DNA of 64,000 bases from Podaxis mareebaensis. Lineage: Eukaryota; Basidiomycota; Agaricomycetes; Agaricales; Agaricaceae. Below, in pieces: positions 36,215 through 47,697 of this stretch. The stretch is taken from contig JAEUWP010000436.1 in assembly GCA_018524725.1 (NCBI GenBank), positions 186,001 to 250,000 on the forward strand, in the 5' to 3' direction. Each line of letters begins with the position of its first letter. Within the stretch, counting starts at the first letter, position 1. Position numbers and translations under genes: made by a program. The notes beneath the pieces are model-generated. The model saw only the letters and a program-made list of their open reading frames with translations, made no database searches and had not been told where the DNA came from.

Positions 36215-37304
36215 ATGCCACTGAATATTCCTGGGCTTCTCGCGCCCTTTCAGCTCCTCATACACCCAAGAATTGTTATTCCTAATGTCATAGTCAAAGG
36301 TGCGTTACACGTCTTGCAGAACGCTGGGCCAGCCCTCATTCCTGTTTGCACAGAAAGATATTCGCTATCTTGACTTTGCTGCCCTTCGCAAGGCTGGCTA
36401 CCGGGGGGCTGTGTTCGACAAGGATAATTGTCTTGTACGTTACAAACCACTGATTATGACTTTTGCTGAATCCTCCGGTCAGACTGTTCCTTACCAGGAC
36501 ACCCTTGTCCCCGAACTTCAGGTACGCAATTACGAGTCCCAGCAAAAGACCACTCACTCAAAGCAATCATAGACGGCATGGGATGAATGTCGCAAAACCT
36601 TTGGAGAAGGCAACGTTATCATTGTCAGTAATTCTGCCGGTACCTATACAGACCCAGGAGGAATCCAGGTCCGTCAAATCAACCCAGCTTCCTAGTTCCT
36701 CACTCAATACACGAATATCTAGTCCGAGTCGGTCTCGCATCACCTCCAAGTTCCCGTCTTGCAACACAAGGCCTTCAAACCCGCCTACTCCTGTATATCC
36801 TCCATTCGGACCTACTTCTCCACCCGTCACCGGCCCATATCCGACGATGAACTCATCATCGTCGGGGACCGCATTTTCACGGACGTTGTCATGGCCAGCC
36901 GCATGCGTCTCACCAACCCAAAACTCCCAAAAGACCCTTCGCATTCGCCTAAACCTCGTGGGTTGCTAGGAGAAGCATTTTCATGTGCATTTGAGAAGGA
37001 AGGGACGCCGAAGACGGAGAGGGAAGGTATGCGCGTAGAACGGGAGAGGGAGAAGGAACGGATGAGGGGTAAACATTTGGTTGAGGGGAGGGGACCTTTG
37101 GCAGTTTGGACGACAGGGGTGTGGGAGAAGGAGGCTATGGGAATGCGGTGGGCTGAGAAGAAAGTTGTGCAGGCGGTTGAGAAGTGGTCGACTCCTAGAG
37201 AGGGAGAAACGCCAGACACTTCCAGATTTGTTCGGAGGGTGAAGCTGGAGGAGTCAAAGCCTAGTATCTTGGCTCGAGTGTGGTGGAGTCTTACGAAGGC
37301 GTGA
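36215..37304 (+). CDS. GEP4: Mitochondrial phosphatidylglycerophosphatase GEP4 (HAD family)
   Basis: HAD phosphatase that dephosphorylates phosphatidylglycerophosphate in cardiolipin synthesis on the matrix side of the inner membrane. Start MPLNIPGLLAPFQLLIHPRI matches the family's N-terminus. Exon 2 gives IRYLDFAALRKAGYRGAVFD KDNCL, the nucleophile motif DxDN. Next come TAWDECRKTFGEGNVIIVSN SAG (motif II Ser), QHKAFKPAYSC (motif III Lys), and DDELIIVGDRIFTDVVMASR M (motif IV acidic pair). A C-terminal extension of about 110 charged residues, EREREKERMRGK and beyond, goes past the short yeast protein and ends PSILARVWWSLTKA, possibly membrane-touching. Four introns, no lesion seen. Confidence 0.9.
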
Positions 37305-37510
37305 AGGCGGTGTTCATGAAGTAAATATTAATGTCATCTGTCGTAGCTTAATTAACCAGCCTTCTGAATGGTGGCTTCCTTCAACAACTGACGACACCAC
37401 AGCAAACAAGAACGTAAATAGCCTAGCACCAACACCCGTGTAATACGATTCCCAACGCTCCCGAGTTTGGTCTTCCCCACCTTCTTCCCTTCCCTATCCC
37501 CCACTGAACG

Positions 37511-38355
37511 ATGGTTCGGCCACTTCAGACATACAGAATCATCTCCATAATTGCATTCACACTCCTAGTCGCCGCCTTCCTCCTCCTGCTTCTCGTCGGA
37601 CTTTCACTCACGATCATCAAACCGATCTACCTTCTCACCCTGCAGTCGACCTCAAACGTATTCCCCCGAACAAGTATCGCAACACAACTCCGCTTCGGTG
37701 TCTGGGGCGTCTGTGCTTCAAGGTAAGCACACTCTTAGAGAGAGTACCCTGCCAGCCGCTCGATCACCCCCAGGCTAAATATATCCCACCGATCGCTAAT
37801 ACCCCCTTCACGCAGTGAACTCAATCAACCGACATGGCTCTCAAACAAAGGCCTCTGCTTCGGACCCCAACTAGGATACACCGTCCCAGACGAAATCCAG
37901 TCTCTCGCCGACGTTTCCGATGACATAGTCAACGCCGTCGAAACCTCCGTCCGCGTCATCCTTGTTCTTCACCCCATCGCCGCTGGACTTGCCTTCCTCA
38001 CCTTTATATCCTCACTTTTCCTTGCTTCGCATGCCGTGTCCATCTTTACACTCTTTATGGCGATCGTTACGGCTATTATTGCTAGTATTGTTCTTGGAGT
38101 GGATTTGGCGTTGGTTATTATTGCGAGGAATGCGGTGAAGGAACTGGAGGACCTCAAATTCGAAGTGGAGTTTGGAAATGGGGTGTGGATGGTCCTTGCG
38201 GCTGTTATTTTGACTTGGCTTGCAGTGGTGTTTTTGTCTGCGAGGGCTTGTTATTGTTGTGGTGTGAGGTGAGTTGTTCAAGCCACGTCTTGCGCGAAGA
38301 CAAAATTTATAATGTATATTTTAGACGCAAAGACTTGAAGACCGAAAAATACTAA
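37511..38355 (+). CDS. Sur7/PalI (Rim9)-family membrane protein
   Basis: Four-span plasma-membrane protein. Exons 37511-37722, 37816-38268 and 38325-38355 make 231 aa. TM1 is IISIIAFTLLVAAFLLLLLV GLS, followed by the family-typical IIKPIYLLTLQS and a loop with FGVWGVC (the GxWGxC claudin-like motif) and a later KGLCFGP. Three more spans follow: HPIAAGLAFLTFISSLFLAS, FMAIVTAIIASIVLGVDLAL V and VWMVLAAVILTWLAVVFLSA. The tail is very short (RRKDLKTEKY). Family members act in eisosomes or in alkaline pH sensing; which one applies here cannot be said. Confidence 0.8.
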
Positions 38356-38541
38356 TGGACCATTGACGACATCATGATTTTATGACATTCACGACATAGC
38401 GATGACCATAATCCATGATACCAATGTATAACATTAAGCTTCTTGGAACGGAGGAACAACTTCAACATTATTTATAAGATGTGCCTTCACCGCCGACACA
38501 AATAAGAGTCTGACCGCGGAGAAGCAGATCATACGCGATTA

Positions 38542-40251
38542 TCATAAACTCGGTGCCGCCGGTGCCTCACTCCCAAATCCAATCTTTCCCGCTGCCCAGT
38601 CTCGAATCAATACTCCGGCAATCGCAGTGTTAGGCGGCAACTTGAAGCTCTCCTCCTCCTTGCCCTCCACGGTCGTATCGTCGGTTGAAAAAGCTTTGAC
38701 GCTATTCTCGTGATCCTTCTTTTTGTCAACGCCAGCGAGGACTGCTTGAATTTCCCCTTTCGTGAACCATCGAGCATCTATTACACGAGCGATCGAATTC
38801 CTTCACTCAATAAAGGAAAGGGCGTGAAGGACGCACCAACGAGTTCGTTGTCCAAATCCGTTCGGATGGGTTTCGTAGAATCCGCTCGAGAATAGAAACC
38901 TACCATGAGATTCGCAGGGTATGGCTAGACCATGCTCGTCAGCTCATGTATCATTCGGTGATCGGATGTACACGGCAACTTACCCAAGGTTGTCCAGAAT
39001 GATATCGGATATTCCACACACGGACACCTGCCTCTTCCCACATCTCACGAACGACAGCGTCCTCGAAAGACTCGCCTGGTTCGATGAACCCTGCGAAAGC
39101 AGAGTAGAACTTCCCCGGGAATCTCCTCTGGATGACATTGTAAGTGAATATCGGAAGGAACTTGTAGGAAGGGATATCTACTCACACCACGACCTAGCAG
39201 GATCTTGTCTCCCGTCTCGTCAATTGCAATCATAATAACCACGCCGTCAGTGCGTGGGTGGGTATAGTTGTGCAACCCTTTCCTGAGGGGGAAGTTCAGC
39301 AACCATAACAGGAAAGTTTACATGCCGCTTACCCAGACGGACAAGGCCTCTTCTCAGTCTTCTCTGCCCAAGGCAATAGCGTTAAGCACGAGATCTTCCA
39401 GCCACCCCACATCGAGTACGTCTTTGATCCACACCCTGGACAGAACTACACCCGCCAGTCAGTATATTACCTCTGGACTATAGACGTAACTCACCTTGTT
39501 ACGGTAATTCCAATCCACCAAACTCCTCGAGATCGCAAATATCGCCCCCGTGAAACGATCCAACCCGGTCATGAGAGCCCTAGGATCCGACCACGTAAAC
39601 AATTTCCCCTCCTTCCCCTGAGCACTTGCCTTCAAAATCTCCAACAGCCCTTCCTCGGTGAAAGTACCGTCCAAAATCAAATCAGCGACGTCCATAGAGA
39701 AATACGGCGTCCCATCCAACTTCTTAATCGCCTCGATAGCTGCATCGGGGGACGCAAACTCGGACGAGGGCAACGCTGCCGACACGTCCAGATTTGCTTG
39801 CTTCTCATGGACACCCATAAACACAACCCGGACACTCTGTGGGTGGTGTCTGGCAGCCTCGGTCACGCTGAAGGGGACCTTATTGATTTCGTCTGCGACG
39901 ATTGTGCCCGTTTCCTGGCCTTGGCCGAAGAACGGCTGAGGTCCGAGGAATGACGTGATATCCGATGTGGTGAGGTATGCCAGCTCTGGCCGAGGAGCAC
40001 TGGTGCCACCGGGGGCGTCACTTACGTTGGAAATGACGAGGGGTTGTCCAGCATTGTAGAGGATCCATCGGGTTTGCGGGAGGGCGATGATGGCGTTGAG
40101 GAAGTGGTGGGAAGTCCTCAACCAGGAATAACGGTTGAGAGGAGACCCTCCGAACATGTTAATTGTCCTTCTGCTCGAGGTGTGAGGCATGTAGGATTAC
40201 GGAGAGCTTTGCTGAGAATATGGATACATACCCGTCTAGAGCGCCAGACAT
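38542..40251 (-). CDS. NPY1: NAD(H) diphosphatase, Nudix family (NPY1/NUDT12-like)
   Basis: Cleaves NADH and NAD-capped RNA to the mononucleotides, often in peroxisomes. The model begins with a tiny exon, MSGALDG, spliced to RTINMFGGSPLNRYSWLR. An N-terminal NADH-pyrophosphatase domain follows. The zinc knuckle FCPGCGSKTYSMWGGWK has one Cys pair, and a further Cys pair follows later. The Nudix box GFIEPGESFEDAVVREMWEE AGV is complete with REMWEE. PYPANLMVGFYS and DLDNELV-DARWFTKGEIQA V are the family-specific end. The C-terminus EAPAAPSL is not a clear PTS1 signal, unlike many homologues ending in S-K/R-L, although it does end in Ser-Leu. Convergent with the Sur7-like gene. Confidence 0.9.
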
Positions 40252-40776
40252 TGTTGGTGTTGAGTTTGGGGTATGGGTGATTGTGTAGATGTGTGGAAGG
40301 ATTTGTTATCACTTTCCATCTTGTACCGTGGTTTGTTCTGTGAATTCGAAGATGTCGTCATGAGTAAGCACCACAGGGGCAAAAAGTTGCCGGTCCGAGG
40401 GAATGTGCGGTCGGGTTTGGGAGGGTTTGGGACTGGACAACAAAGTCAAAACAAAACGATACCCTGGTACACCACGTTTTAAAGCCCTTGCTTGCCGATA
40501 TACTTATCTCCGCGTCTATCAGCCCATCTTCTCTTCTCGAACATACCATACACGTTCAAGGGATATTTCCTGAACCTGCCCCGCAGTCCCATAGACGATC
40601 TATTCCGGGTGCAAATGAAGGTTCGCCTTTGCCCCGCAATCGCCCCGGCAGGGTGGTCACGACCCAAGTGACCATCCTCACATATATAAAGGATGTTCCC
40701 ACCTTCTGATAACAGCCGTGGACCTATCAGGACCTTTCACCACCACCGCCCGTCGCTATTACCGATTGAATCAGCC
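40252..40776. promoter_or_regulatory. Divergent promoter region, NPY1 / RdRP2
   Basis: 525 nt between divergent start codons. It includes a strong TATATAAA on the RdRP2 side. No coding region is supported. Confidence 0.45.
40683..40690 (+). promoter_or_regulatory. TATA box of RdRP2
   Basis: TATATAAA, 87-94 nt upstream of the chosen ATG at 40777. The in-frame ATG at 40693 lies only 2 nt downstream of the box, so it is probably not transcribed; this supports the internal start. Confidence 0.55.
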
Positions 40777-43700
40777 ATGGAGATATTCATGCGAAATATA
40801 CCGCCCAGCCACGATAAGTATCAAGTTAAGGCCGTCTTAGCTGTGCACCTGCATGCACCGCATCTGTTCGGCGCTCCCGTCAACTTTGACGTTTACCTTC
40901 ACCCCCCTCGCCCCAATATCCCCACTCGCTCTGGGGCATTCACCGTAGCCAATCCGACTATCGGTCAGGAATTTTTGGCCCTGTATGGGCCAGAGAGCCC
41001 CAGGATGCACATCTGGCTTGGCGCGCACCGCATCGAGTTCGCGCTGAGCAAGAAGGACCCCCGTCCCGAGGTTCTCGATTCCCTCTCTCATTCCCCATGG
41101 ATAGATCCGATGAAGGAACGAGCGCAAGAACAGCGGGAGCAGAATCTCTCCCAGATGTTCGTTTCTCTGCAGTCCACCCAGTTCGGCTGGATGTGTAGAG
41201 ACGACGTTTTTTCAATCGAATCGGAGGCACGCCAACCTGCGTTCCTCCGCTTTGATCCATACCGTCGCGAACTTAACGTCAGCGTTAAAGAGGCATATAA
41301 TGACACCTCCGAATATGTCATCGCGATTCGGCAATCTTCCATCATGAGCATCTCATCTCATCGTTCACCGCCCAACGGCCAAGCGGTGATCTTCCTGCAG
41401 CTCGAGACACCCCCCTCGTTCTTCAAACGACCCATCCCCGTTCCGGGTGCCAAGAAACCTGAGCCGTACCAAAGGCTGACAACATTCCCCCTTGTCAATA
41501 ACCCCCTTGCCATTCCGTATACCTCACTCACCATCCGCCTCATTCTCATGTCACCGAGCGGAGCTGATGCATTCAGTCAGCTGTCCGAGGCTGCCAGCCT
41601 TCGGAATATTGTCAAATCCTATCCCGTTGAGGTCGCCCGTCGCGACCTCTTCTCCGCTGCTCGCCTCCAGGCAATGGACATCAACATCAGGCGCTTCGAT
41701 TGGCCCGTCGCTTTCCAACTCGAAGCACTGGTGCGAAACCTCTGCCTTGATGCCACCGAGATCTCGGAACTTGCTCCCAAGGTCCAGGTCATGGTGGCTT
41801 CCCATGGTAGAGCTTATGTCGCAAAATTCCTGAAACAGTTTGCTCCACGGGCGAAAGATTTTCTTTACACTAGCACTGCAACAAACATATCATCTTGTTT
41901 CGATTCCTATGCTGAGGAATTCAAGAAACAAGGTGATGTGGCGTTTGAGATGCCTGAAGATCCCAACTTCTATTCTTCACTCCATGTTACGATCACACCG
42001 ACTTCTATGTTCCTCAGTGGACCATTTGTTGATAAGTCAAACCGTGTCATTCGTCGCTATGCCAGGACAAATCAGGAAAATTTCCTGAGGGTCGAGTTTC
42101 GCGACGACAACAACCTCCAATTCCGGTTTGACAGGGATGTGGATAGTCTAGACTTCATCCAGAGGAGGATTGGGCCCATCATGCACGAGGGGCTCGTCAT
42201 CGCAGGTCGCAAATTCAGGTTTCTCGCATATTCCCAGTCGGCCTTGAAGGAGCATTCAGTCTGGTGGGTTATGTATTCTGCGACAAGTATAATACTGTAT
42301 CAATGGTTTATACAGGTTTGTCAAGGTATTCAGGGATCCGAAGTACGGTATTGTCACCGCCGAAAAAATCATCAACAGCCTGGGGAACTTTCGCAATCTC
42401 TCCTATGACACTACTCTTGAATTCTGTCCCGCAAGACTCGGGGCGCGTATCTCTCAAGCTTTCTCGGCAACTGACGCAGCAGTTGTTGAGGTGGACGAGA
42501 TCCTGATAGACGAGGATATCAAGACCTCTGATGAGAGATACGTCTTCACTGACGGCTCGGGCGGTATGTCGGAAGATCTCGCGCGTGAGATCTGGCGTCT
42601 CATTGGAAAGGGGCGAAATCTTGATGACTTTCCTCACGCATATCAGATTCGTTTTCAAGGTTCGAAGGGCATGCTGTCCGTCGACTACACCTTGAATGGC
42701 TCCAACACACTTTCCCTTCGACCTTCTATGATTAAGTTCGATGCACCCGGTTCCACCGAAATCGAAATTTCACGAGCAATCGACCAGCCCACGACGTATT
42801 ACCTCAATCGCCCCCTCATTATGATTCTCGAAGGCCTTGGCGTGCGTTACGAAGTCTTCCAAGACTTTCAAAACCAGGCTGTCCACAAAACGGAGATGGC
42901 AACGCGGAGCCTTTCCGCCGCCGCCGACCTCCTGCAGACCCACGGATTAGGTCTGTCTTTTAAACTTCCGTCTGTTATGCTTGGACTTGCGAAACTGGAC
43001 TTGGAGACGTTGGCCGAAGATCCTTTTTTTAATCGACTTCTCCAGTTAGTAGTCTATCACGTTCTGCGTGATCTCAAACATCGTGCTCGCATTCCCATTC
43101 CGAACGCATGGACCTTGGTTGGCGTTGCCGATACACACGGCTATCTGAGAGCAGATGAAGTATTCGTATGCATTAAACACCGCGAAAAGGGCACTTTCTA
43201 CCTGGAAGGACCGGTCCTGATCTCACGGTCGCCTACAATCCACCCCGGTGATGTTCAACTAGCCAAGGCTATTGGAAAACCACCAAAAGGTTCTTGCTTC
43301 GCAAGAGAAGCGTTGCCGAATACGGTGGTCTTCAGTGTCCAAGGTAAGATGGCTATCCATTTTGTGATAGTTGGCTCAATGTTCTTGAACAGGCAAGCGT
43401 CCCCTCCCGACGTGCTTGGGCGGTGGTGATCTTGATGGGGATCTGTACAACATCATCCCATTGAAGGATCTCCAGGCCTTTGCTCCAAAACGCACGTATA
43501 AGCCGGCTGAGTACCTTCCGGCACAAAAGGAGTTTACCGACTGGCCCTGTACAATGAAAGACGTTGCGGATTTTGTTATGAAGTATATTGTATCCGATGT
43601 GAGTATAGAGACAAGTGACTCGAGCCAGCCTTTCTCAACAGGTTAATCCTCAGGTACTTGGGGTTGTGGCGACTAACTGGTTGGTCATTGCGGACCAACA

Positions 43701-44553
43701 ACGCAGTATCACAAACGAAGAATGTCTTCTCCTCGCCAAGCTGCATAGTGATGCTGTAGATTACCAGAAAACCGGACGCCAAGTACCATTGGAAGACATT
43801 CCGAAGGCCAGATTTCCTCGACCAGACTGGAGTGCCCCGGAGACTATCGAAGATATGCCGCACCATGATGCTAAGTACTATCGAAGCGAGACGGCCTTGG
43901 GAAAGCTCACGCGAGCCATCGACCTCAAAGCCCACGAGCCTTCCCTGGCTCCGAGGATTCGGCCTCGACGCGGAGCTCGTACCGCTGCAGGGCGGGTCGA
44001 AAGTCTCACAGACGAGTTTTCCTCTCTCAGTCTTGGCAGCTCGGCAACCTCTGTCATATTCGAAGCCATCGAGCCCCTGATCGCCGAATACTTCAACCCC
44101 AATGCTCGGATCAGTGGGCAGGTGGCTGAGCTGATTGCGACTGCCTTCCGAACGTTCTCGGAGGAATTGTGGGGAATCACAGGGAGATTTACCTTGTCGA
44201 ATCGTTTTTTCAAACCGTTATCGGAAGAAGAGCTTATCGTCGGCACTATTACGCAGAAGACGTCGCAGCCCGCCTTGCGAAAAGAGAAGATCGCAAAGCT
44301 CAAGGATGCAACCGACTACGAATTTCGAAGGGTCAAGAAAGTACTGGATGATGATGGCAACCGGCCTGTGAAGGACTATTTACAATATGCGTGGACCGCG
44401 TGGAAACTGTCCGTAACCGAGATGAAGAAGAACACTTTCGGGGCCAAGGCATTTTGGTGGGTCTCCCTCAGCGCAATTTTCGACGCGTTGAAGCTAGCCG
44501 AAGAAGCCCAGACTACGACGAAATCAAAGAACGTGAGGAACCGAGCAGCGTAA
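40777..44553 (+). CDS. Eukaryotic RNA-dependent RNA polymerase 2 (RNA silencing)
   Basis: Second cellular RdRP of the QDE-1/RDR family. Exons 40777-42263, 42316-43343, 43393-43598 and 43642-44553 give 3633 nt (1210 aa). The start MEIFMRNIPPSHDKYQVK is preferred because the TATA box sits just before the earlier ATG. Landmarks in order are YVIAIRQSSIMS, NQENFLRVEFRDDNN, FTDGSGGMSEDLAREIW, AYQIRFQGSKGMLS, LRPSMIKFD, RPLIMILEGLGVRYE, VADTHGYLRADEVFVCI, and CLGGGDLDGDLYN with the catalytic DLDGD at 851-855. The C-terminal region has an insertion (RPRRGARTAAGRVESLTDEF) that copy 1 has in a different form. Intron positions and phases are identical to copy 1, and both third exons are 206 nt. The gene looks intact and is convergent with the CH-kinase gene, 86 nt away. 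Confidence 0.93.
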
Positions 44554-44639
44554 TCCAGAGTATGCCAGTAATGTACAATAGGCTTGTGTTGTTTTGAGTG
44601 TGAATACTTCTGACATGTCATGTACATCGTTTGTTATTC

Positions 44640-47156
44640 TCAAACCTTACTGCGACATATCTGAAAGCCAGGTCAAACCCTTCCGGAAAAGAGGTATCGT
44701 TGGGCTTACCTTGGTCAGGGCGCTCACCAGTTGCGCTGGAACCTCTTTGACCTCTTCAACCATCATTGCGGCTCGGAATTTACTCCCAGACAGTAGTTTG
44801 GCTTCGCCTTGAGTCTTTTGGAATGTCCGAAGTAGCGAACGCGGGAGTCGCTGAGAAATTACTAACGCGGTGGGTCGCTGTCCTGGATCCGCATCCCAAC
44901 ACTTCTCCAATATAGACCAGATATCTTCGGTAAGACCCCATCGCGTAAAGGGCTCGGAGTCGCCTGGAGGCTTTGAAGGTCGTTTTCCCTTCATGACAGA
45001 AAGAATGACGCTGTAATCATTTGCGATTTCGTGGAACGGGATGGCACCAGTAAAAATCTATCGAGGCTTCAGGACAAGGGGAGATAATAGACCTAGTAAC
45101 AAACCTCGTAGCACACGCCACCAAGCGCATATATGTCGCTTGCTTTAGTTGGGCCGCCGTTGGTTTCGGGATCGATGAGCTCAGGTGCCTGCCATCGAAC
45201 AGTCCCGCCGCTGTGAGCGATACTCTCCACCGAAGTCCATTGAAGGATGTTCGGATCCGATATGCATGCAAGGCCAAAGTCCGCGAGACATGCTTGACCC
45301 GAAGGCATGATCAGAATGTTGGGCTGGAGAAAGATGATAGTGTCAGAGAACAGTGTAGCAAGAACCTTGTCAAACTATCAGAGACTAACCCCCTTAAGGT
45401 CACCATGTATCATATTCCTTCCATGCAAGTACCTCAAACCTCTCACTATGTCCCTGGCCTGTGTTCAACCAGGCGTGAGGTTTCAGTTGTGTAACAAAGG
45501 GAATTATCGTACCAGAGCGAGGCGATTTAGATCGGGGTTCACGCTTAGATACTCTCGTATGTTCCCGTTTTCCATCCAAGGGGAAACAAGACATATGCGG
45601 CGATATTTCTCATCCAACTGGAAGACGCCGTAGAAAGGAAGGACGTTCGGGTGCCGAACTCGGTTCCACAGTATAGCTTCCTTCGAAAAAGCCTGGTAAA
45701 CTGACGTCACCAACTGACCAGATGTGGCAGAGGACAAATACCACAGACCTTGAAGGCGCGTTCTATCTGAGAATTTTGGTATATTTTCACCATCTTGATA
45801 CACACGAGGCGGTCTTGAACCTTTCCTCTATAAACATCTCCGAATCTACCACATGCACGCGCGAATCGTTCGCGCTCCACGTTCTTTAGAAGAAGGCAGG
45901 ATGGATAGAGAGATGATTTGACAGACAACCGCAGGAGAGCGGCTACGAGCACAGTCTTTTGTTGTTTTGCAAGTCGTCCGCTATCGATGATCTATTTTCG
46001 GATTGTCAGACCACTGACGATTGCACAATGGGCACCGACTTACTCTCTGCAAAACGTCGAGGCTTGCCTGGGCAAGATCCCCTTGAAGGTCCAGAAACTT
46101 ACGATACATTTCCTTGTCTTGAAAGATAGTCAAGAACAAAGTCGTCACGATTTGAAGCGAAGATGGTTCTAGATTCGGCGACGGAGAGCGCCTAGGAATG
46201 AGTGAAGAATTCGCATTGTCCCATGAACGAGCTTGTCGAGGTCCTCTGTTCGATTGCAGTTCCCTCGAGCGGTATCCTAGGCAGACACGAGAAGGTCATC
46301 AATATCGCAGTGAAGAAACAGAAAAGCCATACTAACGGAGCGGTGCTTCAGGTAGCTGTGAAACCGAAAACTCCAAGCTGGCCTCAGGCCTTGTCCTCGT
46401 AAGGGATCTATTACGTTTTTTCTGGCCTTTGGAGATAGCAATGATGGTGGCAGCAACACGTGCTAGACTTTCGTTACTAGGCGTCATCAGATCCTTCGGC
46501 TCGAAGAGGTCATCCTCGGGGATTTCGTATACACTGCAAGCCAACAGGAACTGGTATAGGTTGTCCAGCCACGAACAACAATGTCCTGTTTGTTCATGTG
46601 AATGTACGGTAGATGGTGTCGGAAACACAACAGGCTGGGAGCACTGCTTGTTCATAAACCTACGAAGGATTAGATCCGTTCGTTTTCCATGAACAGGTCA
46701 TGCGACTTACTGGCATAAAATATACCCGTCTCGGAGCGCCATCACGAAAGCGCGCAATTCATTAAGCGCTTGCTCAGGTTCCCAGTTTTGACTCCTAAGG
46801 CCGAGTAACTCCTCGAGATAACAGGTCTTGTTGTTTTCGGCTTCAGCCATTTCCTGCGGTTGAAACACCCTAACAAGCTCCTGAATACGTAGCGCTATGA
46901 TAGCATCTGTACTTTGAGAGTCGTCGACGGAACCCTCTTGACGAACAGGGGGCTTCATGAATGTTTGCCAAAGAATCCGCACAGCCGTCTTAATGAGTTC
47001 TTGATTTTCCAAGAACAGGGCGAGGGATAAGGGTGAAGGACAGAACGCCATAGGTATCCCACCAACGGAAGGGGTAAAGAGACAGGGACGTTCATCGGTA
47101 ATTAGTGTGGAAATGAAAAGAGGTCTGGGGAGACGCTGGGGGTCTTCGCAAGACAT
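44640..47156 (-). CDS. CH-domain plus TKL protein kinase, tandem copy A
   Basis: A Ser/Thr or dual-specificity kinase of the TKL type behind a helical region that I read as calponin-homology-like (compare fungal Cdc24/Scd1 N-termini). The N-terminus has PSPLSLALFLENQELIKTA, then ELRAFVMALRDGYILCQ. After an intron come LDNLYQFLLACSVYEIPEDD LFEPKDL and SLARVAATIIAISK. A linker is followed by the kinase: ACGRFGDVYRGK (Gly loop), VCIKMVK (ATP Lys), EAILWNRVRHPNVLPFYG, MIHGDLKG-PNILIM (catalytic Asp, with Gly where HRD has Arg), LADFGLA, RWQAPELI and SDIYALGGV. A final intron (GTAAGC...TTTCAG) likely leads to the short end ICRSKV with stop at 44640-44642; otherwise translation runs to 44647. It is tandem with copy B and apparently active. 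Confidence 0.8.
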
Positions 47157-47697
47157 TGAGCTCGGAGTGCATGAAAGTGGGAGGCGGATAGGATGATTGA
47201 GTGATGAACAGGTAAAAAGTGTCCAGAGCGAAAGAGTGAAGAACTCGTCCTAGAATGTGGGGTATTCCCTTTGATGTTTCCCAGTTCCAGTGTCTTATAA
47301 AGGAATTAACAGCATAAAAGTCAAATGACGCGACGCCCGCTCGGGACTTGCCTACAGCGAACACTGCCTGCAGCCTGACAACAAGAGCACGTTTCAATGA
47401 CTATTTCGTGCTCTCGAACAGGATAGGAACAGGACCCAAGATGCAAGCTGGAATCCTCAGGCCTCAAAAAGAGCCTCTAGCATGCCTTCAACACGTATTT
47501 CACTCCAGCGGGTAGTCTGTAAACGCGTTCGAAATATAGTGAAGGCAGTGTCGTTGACGTGAGAAATCTGATTGACATACGAGACGGAGTTGGTAAGGTA
47601 ATCACAACAGTTATAGGAGATCCATCCAACCTCGCAATCAGGCTTTATGGTTATTATATATATTATTATTATTAGGATCGACGAACAGAACGCGGTA
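47157..47697. other. Spacer between tandem kinase genes
   Basis: About 540 nt that hold the promoter of copy A and the 3' flank of copy B, including a short AT-rich TATTAT repeat near 47655-47680. No gene is seen. Confidence 0.4.

Noticed and set aside
36567..37219. Minus-strand frames of 125-130 codons across GEP4
   Set aside because: They are antisense shadows of GEP4 exons, which carry the full HAD motif set.
40693..40776. Earlier in-frame ATG for RdRP2
   Set aside because: It is 2 nt after a TATATAAA box, so it is probably upstream of the transcript; the paralogue begins at the same internal MEIF.
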